Positions 14,125 to 24,140 of a stretch of DNA of 36,586 bases are shown here, piece after piece. The stretch comes from Comamonadaceae bacterium CG_4_9_14_3_um_filter_60_33 (GTDB lineage Bacteria > Pseudomonadota > Gammaproteobacteria > Burkholderiales > Burkholderiaceae_C). The translations under genes and the position numbers were made by a program. Position 1 is the stretch's first letter; each line of letters begins with the position of its first letter. The stretch covers positions 1-36,586 of the forward strand of contig PFUD01000110.1 in NCBI GenBank assembly GCA_002789915.1, written 5' to 3'. The notes beneath the pieces are model-generated. The model ran no database searches and was not told the origin of the DNA. It saw only the letters and a program-made list of their open reading frames with translations.

Positions 14125-14370
14125 ATGTATTTTCTAGCTTTGGGCTTGGTGTTGTTGGTCATGAAATATGCAAGTCTGGGCCCGGTGGCCACCTGGTCGT
14201 GGTGGTGGGTACTCTCGCCATTTGTCATGGCCGTGCTGTGGTGGTTCTGGGCTGACAGCTTTGGCTACACCAGGCGCAAGGCGATGGAACTTGAAAACAA
14301 ACGGATCAAGGAGCGCCGAAAGCGCACAAAAAGCGCGCTCGATGCCAACTACCAGCAAAAGAAACGTTGA
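14125..14370 (+). CDS. Small Trp-rich membrane protein (TIGR04438-like)
   Basis: 81 aa, 'MYFLALGLVLLVMKYASLGPVATWSWWWVLSPFVMAVLWWFWADSFGYTRRKAMELENKRIKERRKR'. Seven Trp in two hydrophobic segments plus a basic tail; AAGGAG ribosome-binding site upstream. Confidence 0.8.
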   Translation: MYFLALGLVLLVMKYASLGPVATWSWWWVLSPFVMAVLWWFWADSFGYTRRKAMELENKRIKERRKRTKSALDANYQQKKR

Positions 14371-14380
14371 ACACGCGCAA

Positions 14381-14408
14381 CCCAGCCACCATGGTCGGCT
14401 GGGCTTTT
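14381..14408. terminator. Probable Rho-independent terminator downstream of the Trp-rich gene
   Basis: CCCAGCC-N9-GGCTGGG followed by CTTTTCC, between convergent 14125..14370 (+) and ilvD (-). Confidence 0.55.
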
Positions 14409-14418
14409 CCAGATCGTT

Positions 14419-16113
14419 TCAGTAGTTGTCGAGCACCGCGCCCTTGCTGGCGGTCGAAGCGTTGAAGGCAAACTTGGCTTGCACACCACGGGTGTAGCGC
14501 GGCTCGGGCGCCGTCCAGACGGCGCGCCGCTTGGTGATGATGTCATCACTGACGTTGAGTTGCAGCAGCAACTGGTGCGCATCGATGGTGATTGAGTCGC
14601 CTTCTTCAATCAACGCAATCAGGCCGCCCGCAGCGGCTTCTGGCGCCACGTGGCCGACCACCATGCCCCAGGTGCCGCCAGAAAACCGGCCGTCGGTGAT
14701 CAAACCGACTGATTCGCCAAGGCCCTGGCCGACCAGCGCGCCAGTGGGCGCCAGCATTTCGGGCATGCCCGGACCGCCCTTGGGGCCGAGGTAGCGCAAT
14801 ACCATCACGTCGCCAGCCACAATTTGGTTGTCCAGAATAGCTTTGAGCGCAGACTGCTCGTCTTCGAACACGCGCGCCGGGCCGGTCATGACCGGATTTT
14901 TCAGGCCGGTGATCTTGGCCACGCAGCCTTCGGGTGCCAGGTTGCCTTTGAGAATGGCAAGGTGGCCCTGGGCGTACATCGGCTTGCTCATGGGTCGGAT
15001 CACGTCTTGGTCGGCACGCGGCGCAGCGGGAATGTCCTTTAGCGTTTCAGCCACGGTCTGGCCGGTGATGGTGATGCAGTCGCCATGCAGCAGCCCGGCA
15101 TCAAGCAGCATTTTCATGACTTGCGGAATACCTCCGGCGCGGTGCAGATCGACCGCCAGGTATTTGCCGCTGGGTTTGAGGTCGCACAGCACCGGGGTTT
15201 TAACGCGCACTCGCTCAAAGTCGTCAATGGTCCATTCGACGCCTGCTGCGTGGGCGATGGCCAGAAAGTGCAGCACGGCGTTGGTCGAGCCGCCGATGGC
15301 CATGACCACGGCGATGGCGTTTTCGATGGACTTGCGGGTCACGATGTCGCGCGGTTTGAGGTCGTTTTTGATGGCCTCGATCAGTACTTTGGCCGACTCC
15401 TTGGCCGAATTCACCTTTTCGTCGTGCGGATTGGCCATGGTGCTGGAGTAGGGCAGCGAAATGCCCAATGCCTCGAAAGCCGAGCTCATGGTGTTGGCGG
15501 TGTACATGCCGCCGCAGGAGCCCGGGCCGGGAATGGCGCGGCGCTCGATCTCCAGCAGGTCTGCGTCGCTCATGCGGCCGGCAGCGTTTTCGCCCACGGC
15601 TTCGAACACGCTCACGATGTTGAGGTCCTGGCCCTTGTAATGCCCCGGCAAAATGGTGCCGCCATAGACAAAAATGGCGGGCACATTGGCGCGCAGCATG
15701 CCCATCAGGCCACCTGGCATGTTTTTGTCGCAGCCGCCGATCACCAGCACGCCGTCCATCCATTGGCCTTGCACGCAGGTCTCGATGCAGTCGGAAATCA
15801 CCTCGCGGCTGACCAGGCTGTATTTCATGCCCTCGGTGCCCATCGACATGCCGTCGGAAATGGTGGGGGTACCAAACACCTGGGCGTTGCCGCCCGCTTC
15901 TTCAATCGCCGCAATGGCCGCGTCGGCGAGTTTTTGCAGCCCCGAGTTGCATGGCGTGATGGTGCTGTGGCCGTTGGCGACACCGATCATGGGTTTGCTG
16001 AAGTCGTCGCCCTCATAGCCCATGGCGTAGTACATGGAGCGGTTGGGGGCGCGCGATTTGCCCTCGGTGATATTTTTGCTGCGCGGGTTCATGACGACGG
16101 GTTTGATGTCCAT
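14419..16113 (-). CDS. ilvD: Dihydroxy-acid dehydratase
   Basis: 564 aa. '[21 protein letters not shown]', '[16 protein letters not shown]', '[16 protein letters not shown]', '[21 protein letters not shown]'. Confidence 0.98.
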   Translation of the reverse strand: MDIKPVVMNPRSKNITEGKSRAPNRSMYYAMGYEGDDFSKPMIGVANGHSTITPCNSGLQKLADAAIAAIEEAGGNAQVFGTPTISDGMSMGTEGMKYSLVSREVISDCIETCVQGQWMDGVLVIGGCDKNMPGGLMGMLRANVPAIFVYGGTILPGHYKGQDLNIVSVFEAVGENAAGRMSDADLLEIERRAIPGPGSCGGMYTANTMSSAFEALGISLPYSSTMANPHDEKVNSAKESAKVLIEAIKNDLKPRDIVTRKSIENAIAVVMAIGGSTNAVLHFLAIAHAAGVEWTIDDFERVRVKTPVLCDLKPSGKYLAVDLHRAGGIPQVMKMLLDAGLLHGDCITITGQTVAETLKDIPAAPRADQDVIRPMSKPMYAQGHLAILKGNLAPEGCVAKITGLKNPVMTGPARVFEDEQSALKAILDNQIVAGDVMVLRYLGPKGGPGMPEMLAPTGALVGQGLGESVGLITDGRFSGGTWGMVVGHVAPEAAAGGLIALIEEGDSITIDAHQLLLQLNVSDDIITKRRAVWTAPEPRYTRGVQAKFAFNASTASKGAVLDNY

Positions 16114-16238
16114 AAAAGCTCATTAGGGTTAGTTGCAGTGTTAGGGCCAAACGCCGGGCACAAGTGCAAAGCGCATCAGCGTATTTTAAGGAACCTTGAT
16201 TGCCAAAATCGGCATTGGCTTGCGAGACAATGCCAACT

Positions 16239-17057
16239 ATGCTGATTCATCCTGAAATAAACCCGGTCGCCCTGCAACTCGGCCCCCTCGCCATTCACTG
16301 GTACGGGCTGACCTACCTGGCTGCCTTTGGCCTGTTTGTCTGGTTGGGGCGCCTGCGGCTGCGTCATCCGCCATTTGCGTCCCTGGTTGGCCCGCAAGCC
16401 TGGAAAAAGCAGGATGTTGAAGACATCTTGTTCTTGGGGGTCATGGGTGTGGTGCTGGGCGGACGACTAGGCTACTGTCTGTTTTACAAGCCACTTTATT
16501 ACATGGCCCATCCGCTGGAAATCTTTGCGGTATGGCAGGGGGGCATGAGTTTTCATGGCGGTATGCTGGGCGTGATTGTGGCCATGCTTTGGTTTGCCCA
16601 TTCACGCGGTCGGCATTGGTTGCAGGTGGCCGACTTTGTGGCGCCCTGTGTGCCCACGGGCTTGGCAGCCGGGCGGGTGGGCAACTTCATCAATGGCGAA
16701 CTGTGGGGCCGGGTGGCCAGCCCCGATCTACCCTGGGGCATGGTGTTTAGGGGCGCTGGCGACCTGCCGCGCCATCCGTCGCAAATTTACCAGTTCCTGC
16801 TCGAAGGCCTGCTGCTGTTTGTCTTGCTGTGGTTGTACGCGCGAAAAGAGCACGCCCAGGGACGAGTGGCGGCCATGTTTTTGTTGGGTTACGGTGTGTT
16901 CAGGTTCATTGCCGAGTTCTTCCGCGAGCCCGACGCCCACCTGGGCCTGTTGTCGCTTGGCATGAGCATGGGCCAATGGCTTTGCGTGCCGATGATTTTG
17001 GGCGGCATCGGGCTGTGGTGGTGGGCCGGCAGGCAGCCTGAAAATTTGCGACGCTGA
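16239..17057 (+). CDS. lgt: Prolipoprotein diacylglyceryl transferase
   Basis: '[32 protein letters not shown]', Lgt signature '[15 protein letters not shown]', multi-TM. The ATG at 16239 is preferred over the upstream TTG at 16200. Confidence 0.97.
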   Translation: MLIHPEINPVALQLGPLAIHWYGLTYLAAFGLFVWLGRLRLRHPPFASLVGPQAWKKQDVEDILFLGVMGVVLGGRLGYCLFYKPLYYMAHPLEIFAVWQGGMSFHGGMLGVIVAMLWFAHSRGRHWLQVADFVAPCVPTGLAAGRVGNFINGELWGRVASPDLPWGMVFRGAGDLPRHPSQIYQFLLEGLLLFVLLWLYARKEHAQGRVAAMFLLGYGVFRFIAEFFREPDAHLGLLSLGMSMGQWLCVPMILGGIGLWWWAGRQPENLRR

Positions 17058-17102
17058 GCCCGGCTTGCAGTGCCACAAGTGGCTTTCAATTGAAGATAGA
17101 GA

Positions 17103-17921
17103 ATGAGCGCAAAAATCAGGTTTGAACAAAGTGATGGCGTAGCGCACGTCACGCTCAGTTACCCCAGGCGTTTCAACGCCATGTCACGCGCCATGTGGCT
17201 GGAATTGCGGGCTGTCTTTGAGCGACTTCAGGATGAGAGCGACGTGCGCTGTGTGCTGATATCAGGGCAGGGCGCGCATTTCTGTGCCGGTGGCGACATC
17301 TCGGAATATGCAGCTTTCAGGTTCAACGAAGCGGCTCTGCGCGAGTTTCACGAGGTCGATGTCTGGGGCGCCTTGCGCGCCATGCTGGTTTGTGACGTGC
17401 CGATGGTGGCGCAAATTGCCGGCAACTGCATGGGTGCCGGGGTTGAGCTTGCCAGTTGCTGCGACATCCGGCTGGCCGCAGAGTCGGCCCGATTCGGCGC
17501 ACCGATTGCCAGGCTCGGCTTTCCAATGGCACCGCGCGAGGCGGCGCTGGTGGCGCGCGAGGTCGGCCTGGTGACTGCCCGCCAGATGCTGCTCGAAGCT
17601 GCGGTGCTGGGCGCGCCCGAGATGCTGCAGCGCGGGTTTTTGAGTCAGGTCGCAGCCGATGTCGATCTGGCCACGCTGGCTCAAACCACGGTTCAGCGCA
17701 TTTGCCAGTTGGCGCCGCAAGCGGCGCGCCTGAACAAGCAAACACTGCGTGTGTTGAATTCGTCGCCTGTCCTAATGGATGCCATGCCGCTTCGCCAACT
17801 TTCGACGGCCCAACCAGATTTGCTGTCAACCCTGCTCGCGACAGCCTACGATTACGCTGACATTGCAGAGCAGCACGAGGGCATCACCGCTTTTCTGGAA
17901 AAAAGACCGCCCAGGTTTTGA
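17103..17921 (+). CDS. Enoyl-CoA hydratase/isomerase (crotonase) family protein
   Basis: Crotonase fold motifs 'GQGAHFCAGGDISEYA' and 'QIAGNCMGAGVELASCCDIRLAAESARFGAPIARLGF'. Confidence 0.92.
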   Translation: MSAKIRFEQSDGVAHVTLSYPRRFNAMSRAMWLELRAVFERLQDESDVRCVLISGQGAHFCAGGDISEYAAFRFNEAALREFHEVDVWGALRAMLVCDVPMVAQIAGNCMGAGVELASCCDIRLAAESARFGAPIARLGFPMAPREAALVAREVGLVTARQMLLEAAVLGAPEMLQRGFLSQVAADVDLATLAQTTVQRICQLAPQAARLNKQTLRVLNSSPVLMDAMPLRQLSTAQPDLLSTLLATAYDYADIAEQHEGITAFLEKRPPRF

Positions 17922-17973
17922 CAAATTCCATAGCCAGTCCATCCCAATTTACTTGAAGAACTAGGAAAATTTT

Positions 17974-19497
17974 GTGTCTGAAGTCTCTGCCAATCTTTAT
18001 GCGCATCTGTGCCAGGCTTTTCCTGCTGACAAAGAAAGCATTGCCATTGAAACCGATGCAGGCCAGTTATACAGCTGGCGCGACCTCGATCGCGGCACCG
18101 CCATGCTGGCCAATTTTTTGCAGTCGCTTGATTTGCCAGATGGCTCACGCATCGCGGTTCAGGTTGAGAAGTCGGTTGAAGCGCTGATGCTGTACCTGGC
18201 CACGCTGCGTGCTGGCTATGTTTTTTTGCCACTCAACACCGCCTACCAAAGCGCCGAGATTGACTATTTCATTGGCAATGCTGAACCCGCCGTGGTGGTG
18301 TGCAGCAATCAAAATTTCGGCTGGGTCAGCACGCTGGCATTCAAGGCGGGCACGCGCCATGTCTTTACCTTGAACGACGACCGGACTGGTTCCCTGTTGG
18401 AGCGCGCGGCCCATGCCTCAGATCAGCATCTCGTAGCGCTCAAAAACCCGGACGATGTCGCGGTGATCATTTACACAAGCGGCACCACGGGCCGCTCCAA
18501 AGGTGCCATGCTCACCCATGGCAACATGGTGAGCAACGCTCTGGTGCTGAAAGATTATTGGGGCTGGCGTAGCCCGGAGCAAGGCGGTGACGTGCTGATC
18601 CATGCGCTGCCTATTTTTCATGTGCATGGGCTTTTTGTGGCGATTCATGGCGCCCTCATCAACGGCAGCAAGATGATCTGGCTGGGCAAATTCGACGCCA
18701 AGGCAGTGCTCAAACACATGCCGCAAGCCACGGTATTCATGGGCGTGCCCACGCTGTATGTGCGCTTGCTGGCAGAGCCGGGGCTCACCGCGGAAATTGC
18801 ACAGCGTATGCGGCTGTTTATTTCGGGCTCGGCACCGCTGCTGCTCGACACCTTTACCGCCTGGCAGCAGCGCACCGGCCATACCATTCTGGAGCGCTAC
18901 GGCATGAGCGAGACCATCATGCTCACCTCCAATCCCTACCGGGGTGAGCGCCGTGGCGGTACCGTGGGTTTCCCGCTGCCAGGCGTCACGCTGCGGGTGG
19001 TGGACGGGCAGGGCGCAGAGCTGGCCAGCGGTGACATTGGCGACATTCAGGTCAAGGGCCCGAATGTGTTTGCCGGCTACTGGCGCATGCCTAAAAAAAC
19101 AACAGAAGAATTTACTGCAGATGGATTCTTCAAGACCGGCGACGTGGGACGGGTCGACACGGACGGTTATGTCACGATTGTGGGGCGCAGCAAAGACCTG
19201 ATCATCAGCGGCGGCTACAACGTCTATCCGGCTGAACTGGAGAGCTTTATCAACGACCTGCCTGGCGTGGCAGAGAGCGCGGTGGTCGGTGTGCCGCACG
19301 CCGATTTTGGTGAGGTGGGGGTGGCTGTGGTGGTGCCAAGACGTGGGGCAAAGCTGGATTCGAATCAGATTCTGGCTGAATTGAAAGCCCGTGTGGCCAA
19401 TTACAAGGTGCCCAAACAATGCCATGTGGTGGCGGACCTGCCGCGCAATGCCATGGGCAAGGTGCAAAAGAACTTGCTACGCGCCCAATACAGTTGA
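17974..19497 (+). CDS. Malonyl-CoA synthetase (MatB-like), AMP-dependent synthetase/ligase family
   Basis: 507 aa. 'VAVIIYTSGTTGRSKGAMLTHGN', 'ERYGMSETIMLTSNPYRGERRGGTVGFPLPGVTLRVV', 'PRNAMGKVQKNLLR'. GTG start. Malonyl substrate inferred from resemblance to MatB proteins. Confidence 0.8.
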   Translation: MSEVSANLYAHLCQAFPADKESIAIETDAGQLYSWRDLDRGTAMLANFLQSLDLPDGSRIAVQVEKSVEALMLYLATLRAGYVFLPLNTAYQSAEIDYFIGNAEPAVVVCSNQNFGWVSTLAFKAGTRHVFTLNDDRTGSLLERAAHASDQHLVALKNPDDVAVIIYTSGTTGRSKGAMLTHGNMVSNALVLKDYWGWRSPEQGGDVLIHALPIFHVHGLFVAIHGALINGSKMIWLGKFDAKAVLKHMPQATVFMGVPTLYVRLLAEPGLTAEIAQRMRLFISGSAPLLLDTFTAWQQRTGHTILERYGMSETIMLTSNPYRGERRGGTVGFPLPGVTLRVVDGQGAELASGDIGDIQVKGPNVFAGYWRMPKKTTEEFTADGFFKTGDVGRVDTDGYVTIVGRSKDLIISGGYNVYPAELESFINDLPGVAESAVVGVPHADFGEVGVAVVVPRRGAKLDSNQILAELKARVANYKVPKQCHVVADLPRNAMGKVQKNLLRAQYS

Positions 19498-19553
19498 AAT
19501 TTGGAAGGGTCACGCATGGCACCCTCGCTCAGGGTGGCTTGCGTTTTGTCTGC

Positions 19554-19997
19554 TTAACGCAAGACCAGTACTGGAATGTGCGAGTGCGTCAGCACCTGTT
19601 GCGTTTCGCTGCCCAACAACAAACGCTTGACGCCTTTGCGACCGTGTGAAGCCATCACAATCAGATCGCATTTGTGCTTGCGCGCTGTGGCGATGATGGC
19701 ATCTGACACAATGTCAGACTTGATGGTCAGGGCGCGCGTCTTGACACCCTGTTCTTCAGCTGATTTTTTGACTTGATCAACAACCGCCTGTCCCTCTTCG
19801 GCCCATTGCTTTTCAATCCGCCCCACCTCCGCTGCCTGTAATGCCAGCCCACCCTCAAAGTAGCTTTGCGGATAGCGCGGAACCACTTTCAGTGCGACCA
19901 GGCTAGCCCCGGTCAGGGCGGCGAGAGAAATGGCGCTGCTGACGGCTTTTTTGGACAATGTTGAACCATCGGTTGCGAGAAGAATCTTGTCATACAT
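19554..19997 (-). CDS. Universal stress protein (UspA family)
   Basis: 'MYDKILLATDGSTLSKKAVSSAISLA' and 'CDLIVMASHGRKGVKRLLLGSETQQVLTHSHIPVLVLR' (ATP-binding G-2X-G-9X-G(S) pattern). Confidence 0.95.
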   Translation of the reverse strand: MYDKILLATDGSTLSKKAVSSAISLAALTGASLVALKVVPRYPQSYFEGGLALQAAEVGRIEKQWAEEGQAVVDQVKKSAEEQGVKTRALTIKSDIVSDAIIATARKHKCDLIVMASHGRKGVKRLLLGSETQQVLTHSHIPVLVLR

Positions 19998-20055
19998 GGT
20001 GGCGTCTCCAGCGTGTTAAAAATGTCAGCATACACCCTGATCTGGCGCTTTGCAG

Positions 20056-20069
20056 TTGATAAAAGTCAG
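20056..20069. promoter_or_regulatory. Candidate FNR-type site in the usp/ccoI divergent promoter region
   Basis: TTGATAAAAGTCAG. The left half matches TTGAT exactly; the right half has two transitions from ATCAA. Confidence 0.5.
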
Positions 20070-20108
20070 TCATTGCGCAGCGCTTGCCAGTTAACTTCAA
20101 CAAAACAT

Positions 20109-22463
20109 ATGTCACTTACGATTCCCAGACGTCCCGAGTTTGAACCGCTGCAAGTGCGCAACATGCCCGCAGCATCCGGGGCTTTGCCACACGGGCAAGA
20201 GGACGTGGCGGCGCTGGCTCTGCTTGATGATGAACAGGAGTGGGCTGCATTCAGCCGTCAGGTGGCGAATCAGCCTGGCCAATGGGAATCGAATGTGCTG
20301 ATTGAAGGCATGCACTGCGCGGCCTGCGCACTCACCATCGAAGATGCCCTCAGGGCCGTTCCTGGCGTGCGCAACGTTGAAGTCAGTGCAGGCAGCCACC
20401 GCGCCAAGGTGGTTTGGGAGTCGGCGGCGGTTGCGCCTTCTGCCTGGATGCAGGCGGTGCAGGAAGCTGGTTACAACGCCTTGCCAGCCAATGATGCGTT
20501 TGCCCGCGAGCGCCGGCTTGCCGAGTCGCGCAAAGCGCTGTGGCGCATGATGGTGGCTGGCTTGTGCATGATGCAGGTCATGATGTACGCCTACCCCGCC
20601 TACGTTGCGCAGCCTGGCGATCTAACCGCTGAAATGGAACAGCTGCTGCGCTGGGCGTCCTGGGTGCTGACCTTACCTGTGATTCTTTTCTCATGTGGTC
20701 CCTTCTTCAGCAATGCCTGGCGTGATGTGCTGCATCGACGCATCAGCATGGATTTGCCGGTGGCCCTTGGCATGCTGATCACCTTTGTGGTCAGTAGCGC
20801 CGGCACATTCGATCCGACAGGCATTTTTGGCCACGAGGTGTTTTTTGATTCGCTGACCATGTTTGTATTTTTTCTGCTGGCCGGGCGCTGGCTGGAGTTG
20901 CGCCTGCGCGACCGGACGGCCGGCGCGCTCGAGGCCTTGATGAACCGTCTGCCCGACAGCGTGTTACGGCTCGAGTCTGACGGGCAATTTGAACGCGTGC
21001 CGGTTCGGCGCCTCCAGGTTGGCGATGTGATTCGTGTGTTACCAGGCGAGGCCTTTCCAGCCGATGGTGTGCTGTTACTCGGTCACACTGAGGTTGATGA
21101 AGCCTTGTTGACGGGTGAATCCAGGCCCTTGTCTCGCCAGGTGGGCGACGAGGTGATTTCGGGCAGCCACAACCTGTCAGCCATGGTGCAAATGCGGGTC
21201 GATCGGTTGGGCGCTCAGACACGATTTGGCCAGATGGTCGAACTGATGGAAAGTGCCTCCACCAGCAAGCCAACATTGGCCCGACTGGCCGACACCATTG
21301 CCAAGCCGTTTTTGATTGGCGTGTTGATTGCCGCCGGCCTGGCCTGTGCCTACTGGTGGCAGACCAACCCCGAGCGTGCGTTGATGGTGGCGGTATCAGT
21401 GTTGATCGTCACCTGCCCATGCGCGCTGTCATTGGCCACGCCAGCGGCCATGCTGTCCGCTGCCGGTACGCTGGCCAGACGCGGGGTGTTGGTGCGCCGG
21501 CTCGATGCCTTCGAGTCGCTGGCCGCCGTGGACACCGTGTTATTTGACAAGACAGGCACCCTGACGCGCGACGCCATGGTGCTCACGCGCACCCAAGTGC
21601 GGCAAGGCTTGACGCAGCCACAGGTTCTGGCCATGGCGCTAGCCTTGGCGCAACATTCACTGCACCCGGTGTCCAAGGCCATCGTTGTGGCTGCGAATTC
21701 GGCTGGTGTGACCAGCCACTGGCGCACTGATCAAGTCACGGAGTTGGCCGGGCAGGGGATCAGCGCCGCTGTCCAGCTGGAGGGGGATTCAGCGCCTGCT
21801 TCAGACTTGCGCTTGGGTTCTGCCCGTTTTTGTGGTGTGGCGCAGACCGAGGGCACGACTTTGCAGGTGCACTTGTGTGACGCGCAAGGCTGGCTTGCCA
21901 GCTTTGAACTCGAGGAAGCTATCCGGCCAGATGCCCAGGACACGGTGAGCGCTTTGCAGCGCGCGGGCATCGACGTGCATTTGCTCTCGGGTGATGCCAG
22001 TGCTGCCGCACACCGGGTGGCAGAAAAAGTGGGGATTCCTGACGCCAGGGGGCAATGCTCGCCGCAGGAAAAACTTGATTTTTTGCGTGAAGCCCAGCTT
22101 AGGGGTCGCAAAGTGGCCGTGGTCGGTGACGGCCTGAATGACGGGCCGGTGCTGGCGGGTGCACATGTTTCCTTCGCTTTTGGTCAGGCGGTGCCACTGG
22201 CGCAAGCTCAGGCAGATTTTCTGGTCTCCAGCAGTCGTTTAACCAATGTTGCAGTGGCATTGTTGCTGTCACGACGCACCTTGATGATCGTGAGGCAAAA
22301 TCTGGCGTGGGCAGCCATCTACAACGCGATTTGCGTACCGCTGGCCATTTTTGGCCTTCTGCCAGCTTGGCTCGCGGGGCTGGGCATGGCCAGCAGTTCT
22401 TTGTTGGTTGTGCTCAACGCCTTGCGATTGTCAAGAAACAGTCAGTTTGAACAGGATACTTGA
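20109..22463 (+). CDS. ccoI: Cu+-translocating P-type ATPase CcoI/FixI (cbb3 oxidase assembly)
   Basis: HMA domain 'GMHCAACALTIEDAL', 'CPCALSLATPAAM', 'DKTGTLT', 'GDGLNDGPVLAGA'. Directly followed by ccoS. Start at 20109 preferred over 20013, which would place the upstream operator inside the CDS. Confidence 0.93.
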   Translation: MSLTIPRRPEFEPLQVRNMPAASGALPHGQEDVAALALLDDEQEWAAFSRQVANQPGQWESNVLIEGMHCAACALTIEDALRAVPGVRNVEVSAGSHRAKVVWESAAVAPSAWMQAVQEAGYNALPANDAFARERRLAESRKALWRMMVAGLCMMQVMMYAYPAYVAQPGDLTAEMEQLLRWASWVLTLPVILFSCGPFFSNAWRDVLHRRISMDLPVALGMLITFVVSSAGTFDPTGIFGHEVFFDSLTMFVFFLLAGRWLELRLRDRTAGALEALMNRLPDSVLRLESDGQFERVPVRRLQVGDVIRVLPGEAFPADGVLLLGHTEVDEALLTGESRPLSRQVGDEVISGSHNLSAMVQMRVDRLGAQTRFGQMVELMESASTSKPTLARLADTIAKPFLIGVLIAAGLACAYWWQTNPERALMVAVSVLIVTCPCALSLATPAAMLSAAGTLARRGVLVRRLDAFESLAAVDTVLFDKTGTLTRDAMVLTRTQVRQGLTQPQVLAMALALAQHSLHPVSKAIVVAANSAGVTSHWRTDQVTELAGQGISAAVQLEGDSAPASDLRLGSARFCGVAQTEGTTLQVHLCDAQGWLASFELEEAIRPDAQDTVSALQRAGIDVHLLSGDASAAAHRVAEKVGIPDARGQCSPQEKLDFLREAQLRGRKVAVVGDGLNDGPVLAGAHVSFAFGQAVPLAQAQADFLVSSSRLTNVAVALLLSRRTLMIVRQNLAWAAIYNAICVPLAIFGLLPAWLAGLGMASSSLLVVLNALRLSRNSQFEQDT

Positions 22464-22597
22464 TGGATATACTTTATTTTCTCGTCCCTCTTTCAGTTGT
22501 GCTGGTGTTTTTGATCATAGGATGCATCTGGTGGGCAATAAACAGCGGTCAATTTGAAGACATCGAGAAAGAAGGGGAGAGAATTCTTAAGGATTGA
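22463..22597 (+). CDS. ccoS: cbb3 oxidase assembly protein CcoS
   Basis: Own translation: MDILYFLVPLSVVLVFLIIGCIWWAINSGQFEDIEKEGERILKD* (44 aa). ATG overlaps the ccoI TGA. Below the ORF-track length cut-off. Confidence 0.93.
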   Translation: MDILYFLVPLSVVLVFLIIGCIWWAINSGQFEDIEKEGERILKD

Positions 22598-22616
22598 TAA
22601 GAAAGTTTGAGAAGAA

Positions 22617-22630
22617 TTGATTTGAATCAA
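22617..22630. promoter_or_regulatory. FNR/ANR box upstream of ccoN
   Basis: Perfect TTGAT-TTGA-ATCAA, 56 nt upstream of the ccoN ATG (22687). Confidence 0.88.
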
Positions 22631-22686
22631 ATGGCGCCAGTGGTGATTCGAGCACACTCCGCCGCTTACTAAAAAATGAGGTGAAT

Positions 22687-24129
22687 ATGGCATTTGCAAA
22701 TATGCAGGCAACAACTTACAACGACAAGATCGTTAGACAGTTTGCCATCATGACTGTGGTGTGGGGCGTGGTCGGTATGCTGGTTGGCGTGGTCATCGCT
22801 GCCCAGCTTGCATGGCCTGAACTCAATTTGGGTATTTCTTATTTGTCCTTCGGGCGATTGCGCCCACTGCACACGAACGCGGTCATCTTTGCGTTTGGCG
22901 GTTGCGGTCTCTTTGCGACGTCTTATTACGTGGTTCAGCGTACCTGTCAGGTGCGCATCTTCAGCGACAAACTTGCCGCATTTACCTTTTGGGGCTGGCA
23001 ACTGGTCATTCTCTCAGCTGCTATCTCGCTGCCCTTGGGTTTCACCCAATCAAAAGAATATGCCGAACTTGAATGGCCCATCGACATCCTGATCACCCTG
23101 GTCTGGGTGTCCTACGCCATCGTGTTTTTTGGTACCGTTGGAACCCGCAAGGTCAAGCACATCTATGTTGCCAACTGGTTCTTTGGTGCCTTTATCCTGG
23201 CTGTGGCTTTGCTGCACCTGGTCAACAGCGCTGCATTACCCGTGAGCATGTCGAGCATGAAGTCTTATTCGGCGTATGCAGGTGTGCAAGATGCCATGGT
23301 GCAATGGTGGTACGGTCACAACGCAGTGGGCTTTTTCCTGACGGCGGGCTTCCTGGGCATGATGTACTACTTCATCCCCAAGCAAGCGGGCCGCCCGGTG
23401 TATTCCTATCGTCTTTCCATCGTCCACTTCTGGGCGCTGATCTTCACGTACATGTGGGCGGGTCCGCACCACCTGCATTACACAGCCTTGCCTGATTGGA
23501 CTCAATCGGTGGGTATGGTTTTCTCCCTGATTTTGTTGGCACCGAGTTGGGGCGGCATGATCAACGGCATCATGACCCTGTCAGGCGCCTGGCACAAGCT
23601 GCGCGATGACCCAATCCTGCGCTTCCTGATCGTGTCTCTGTCTTTTTACGGCATGTCCACTTTCGAGGGTCCCATGATGGCGATCAAGACCGTGAACGCC
23701 TTGTCGCATTACACCGACTGGACGGTGGGTCACGTGCACTCGGGTGCTCTGGGTTGGGTGGGTCTGGTCACCATGGGTTCCATGTATTACCTGATTCCGC
23801 GTCTGTTCGGACAAAAACAAATGTTCAGCGTCAAAGCCATTGAGGTTCACTTTTACATGGCAACCATTGGCATCGTGCTTTACATTGCCGCGCTGTGGAT
23901 TGCCGGTGTCATGCAGGGTCTGATGTGGCGGTCGATCAATCCGGACGGCACCCTGACTTACACCTTTGTCGAGTCTGTGAAGGCCAGTTATCCGTTCTAT
24001 GTACTGCGTTTGGCGGGTGGTTTGCTGTACCTCTCGGGCATGATCATCATGTTGTGGAACACCATTAAAACAGCCACTGCGGGTCGCTCCGTTACGGTCA
24101 ATATTCCGAATGTCGTTGCACACGCTTGA
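22687..24129 (+). CDS. ccoN: cbb3-type cytochrome c oxidase subunit I
   Basis: '[29 protein letters not shown]', '[27 protein letters not shown]', '[31 protein letters not shown]', '[18 protein letters not shown]'. Confidence 0.98.
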   Translation: MAFANMQATTYNDKIVRQFAIMTVVWGVVGMLVGVVIAAQLAWPELNLGISYLSFGRLRPLHTNAVIFAFGGCGLFATSYYVVQRTCQVRIFSDKLAAFTFWGWQLVILSAAISLPLGFTQSKEYAELEWPIDILITLVWVSYAIVFFGTVGTRKVKHIYVANWFFGAFILAVALLHLVNSAALPVSMSSMKSYSAYAGVQDAMVQWWYGHNAVGFFLTAGFLGMMYYFIPKQAGRPVYSYRLSIVHFWALIFTYMWAGPHHLHYTALPDWTQSVGMVFSLILLAPSWGGMINGIMTLSGAWHKLRDDPILRFLIVSLSFYGMSTFEGPMMAIKTVNALSHYTDWTVGHVHSGALGWVGLVTMGSMYYLIPRLFGQKQMFSVKAIEVHFYMATIGIVLYIAALWIAGVMQGLMWRSINPDGTLTYTFVESVKASYPFYVLRLAGGLLYLSGMIIMLWNTIKTATAGRSVTVNIPNVVAHA

Positions 24130-24140
24130 GGTAAGAAAAC

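Noticed and set aside
15085-16245. 386-aa plus-strand ORF opposite ilvD
   Set aside because: Antisense shadow of a confident ilvD; Gly/His/Ala/Val-rich composition and no recognisable motif.
18418-19467. 349-aa minus-strand ORF opposite the MatB-like gene
   Set aside because: Antisense to a confident AMP-dependent synthetase; no domain signature.
19520-19536. CACCCT-CGCTC-AGGGTG hairpin between the MatB-like gene and usp
   Set aside because: Short stem and weak T-tract. Possible terminator but not strong enough to list.
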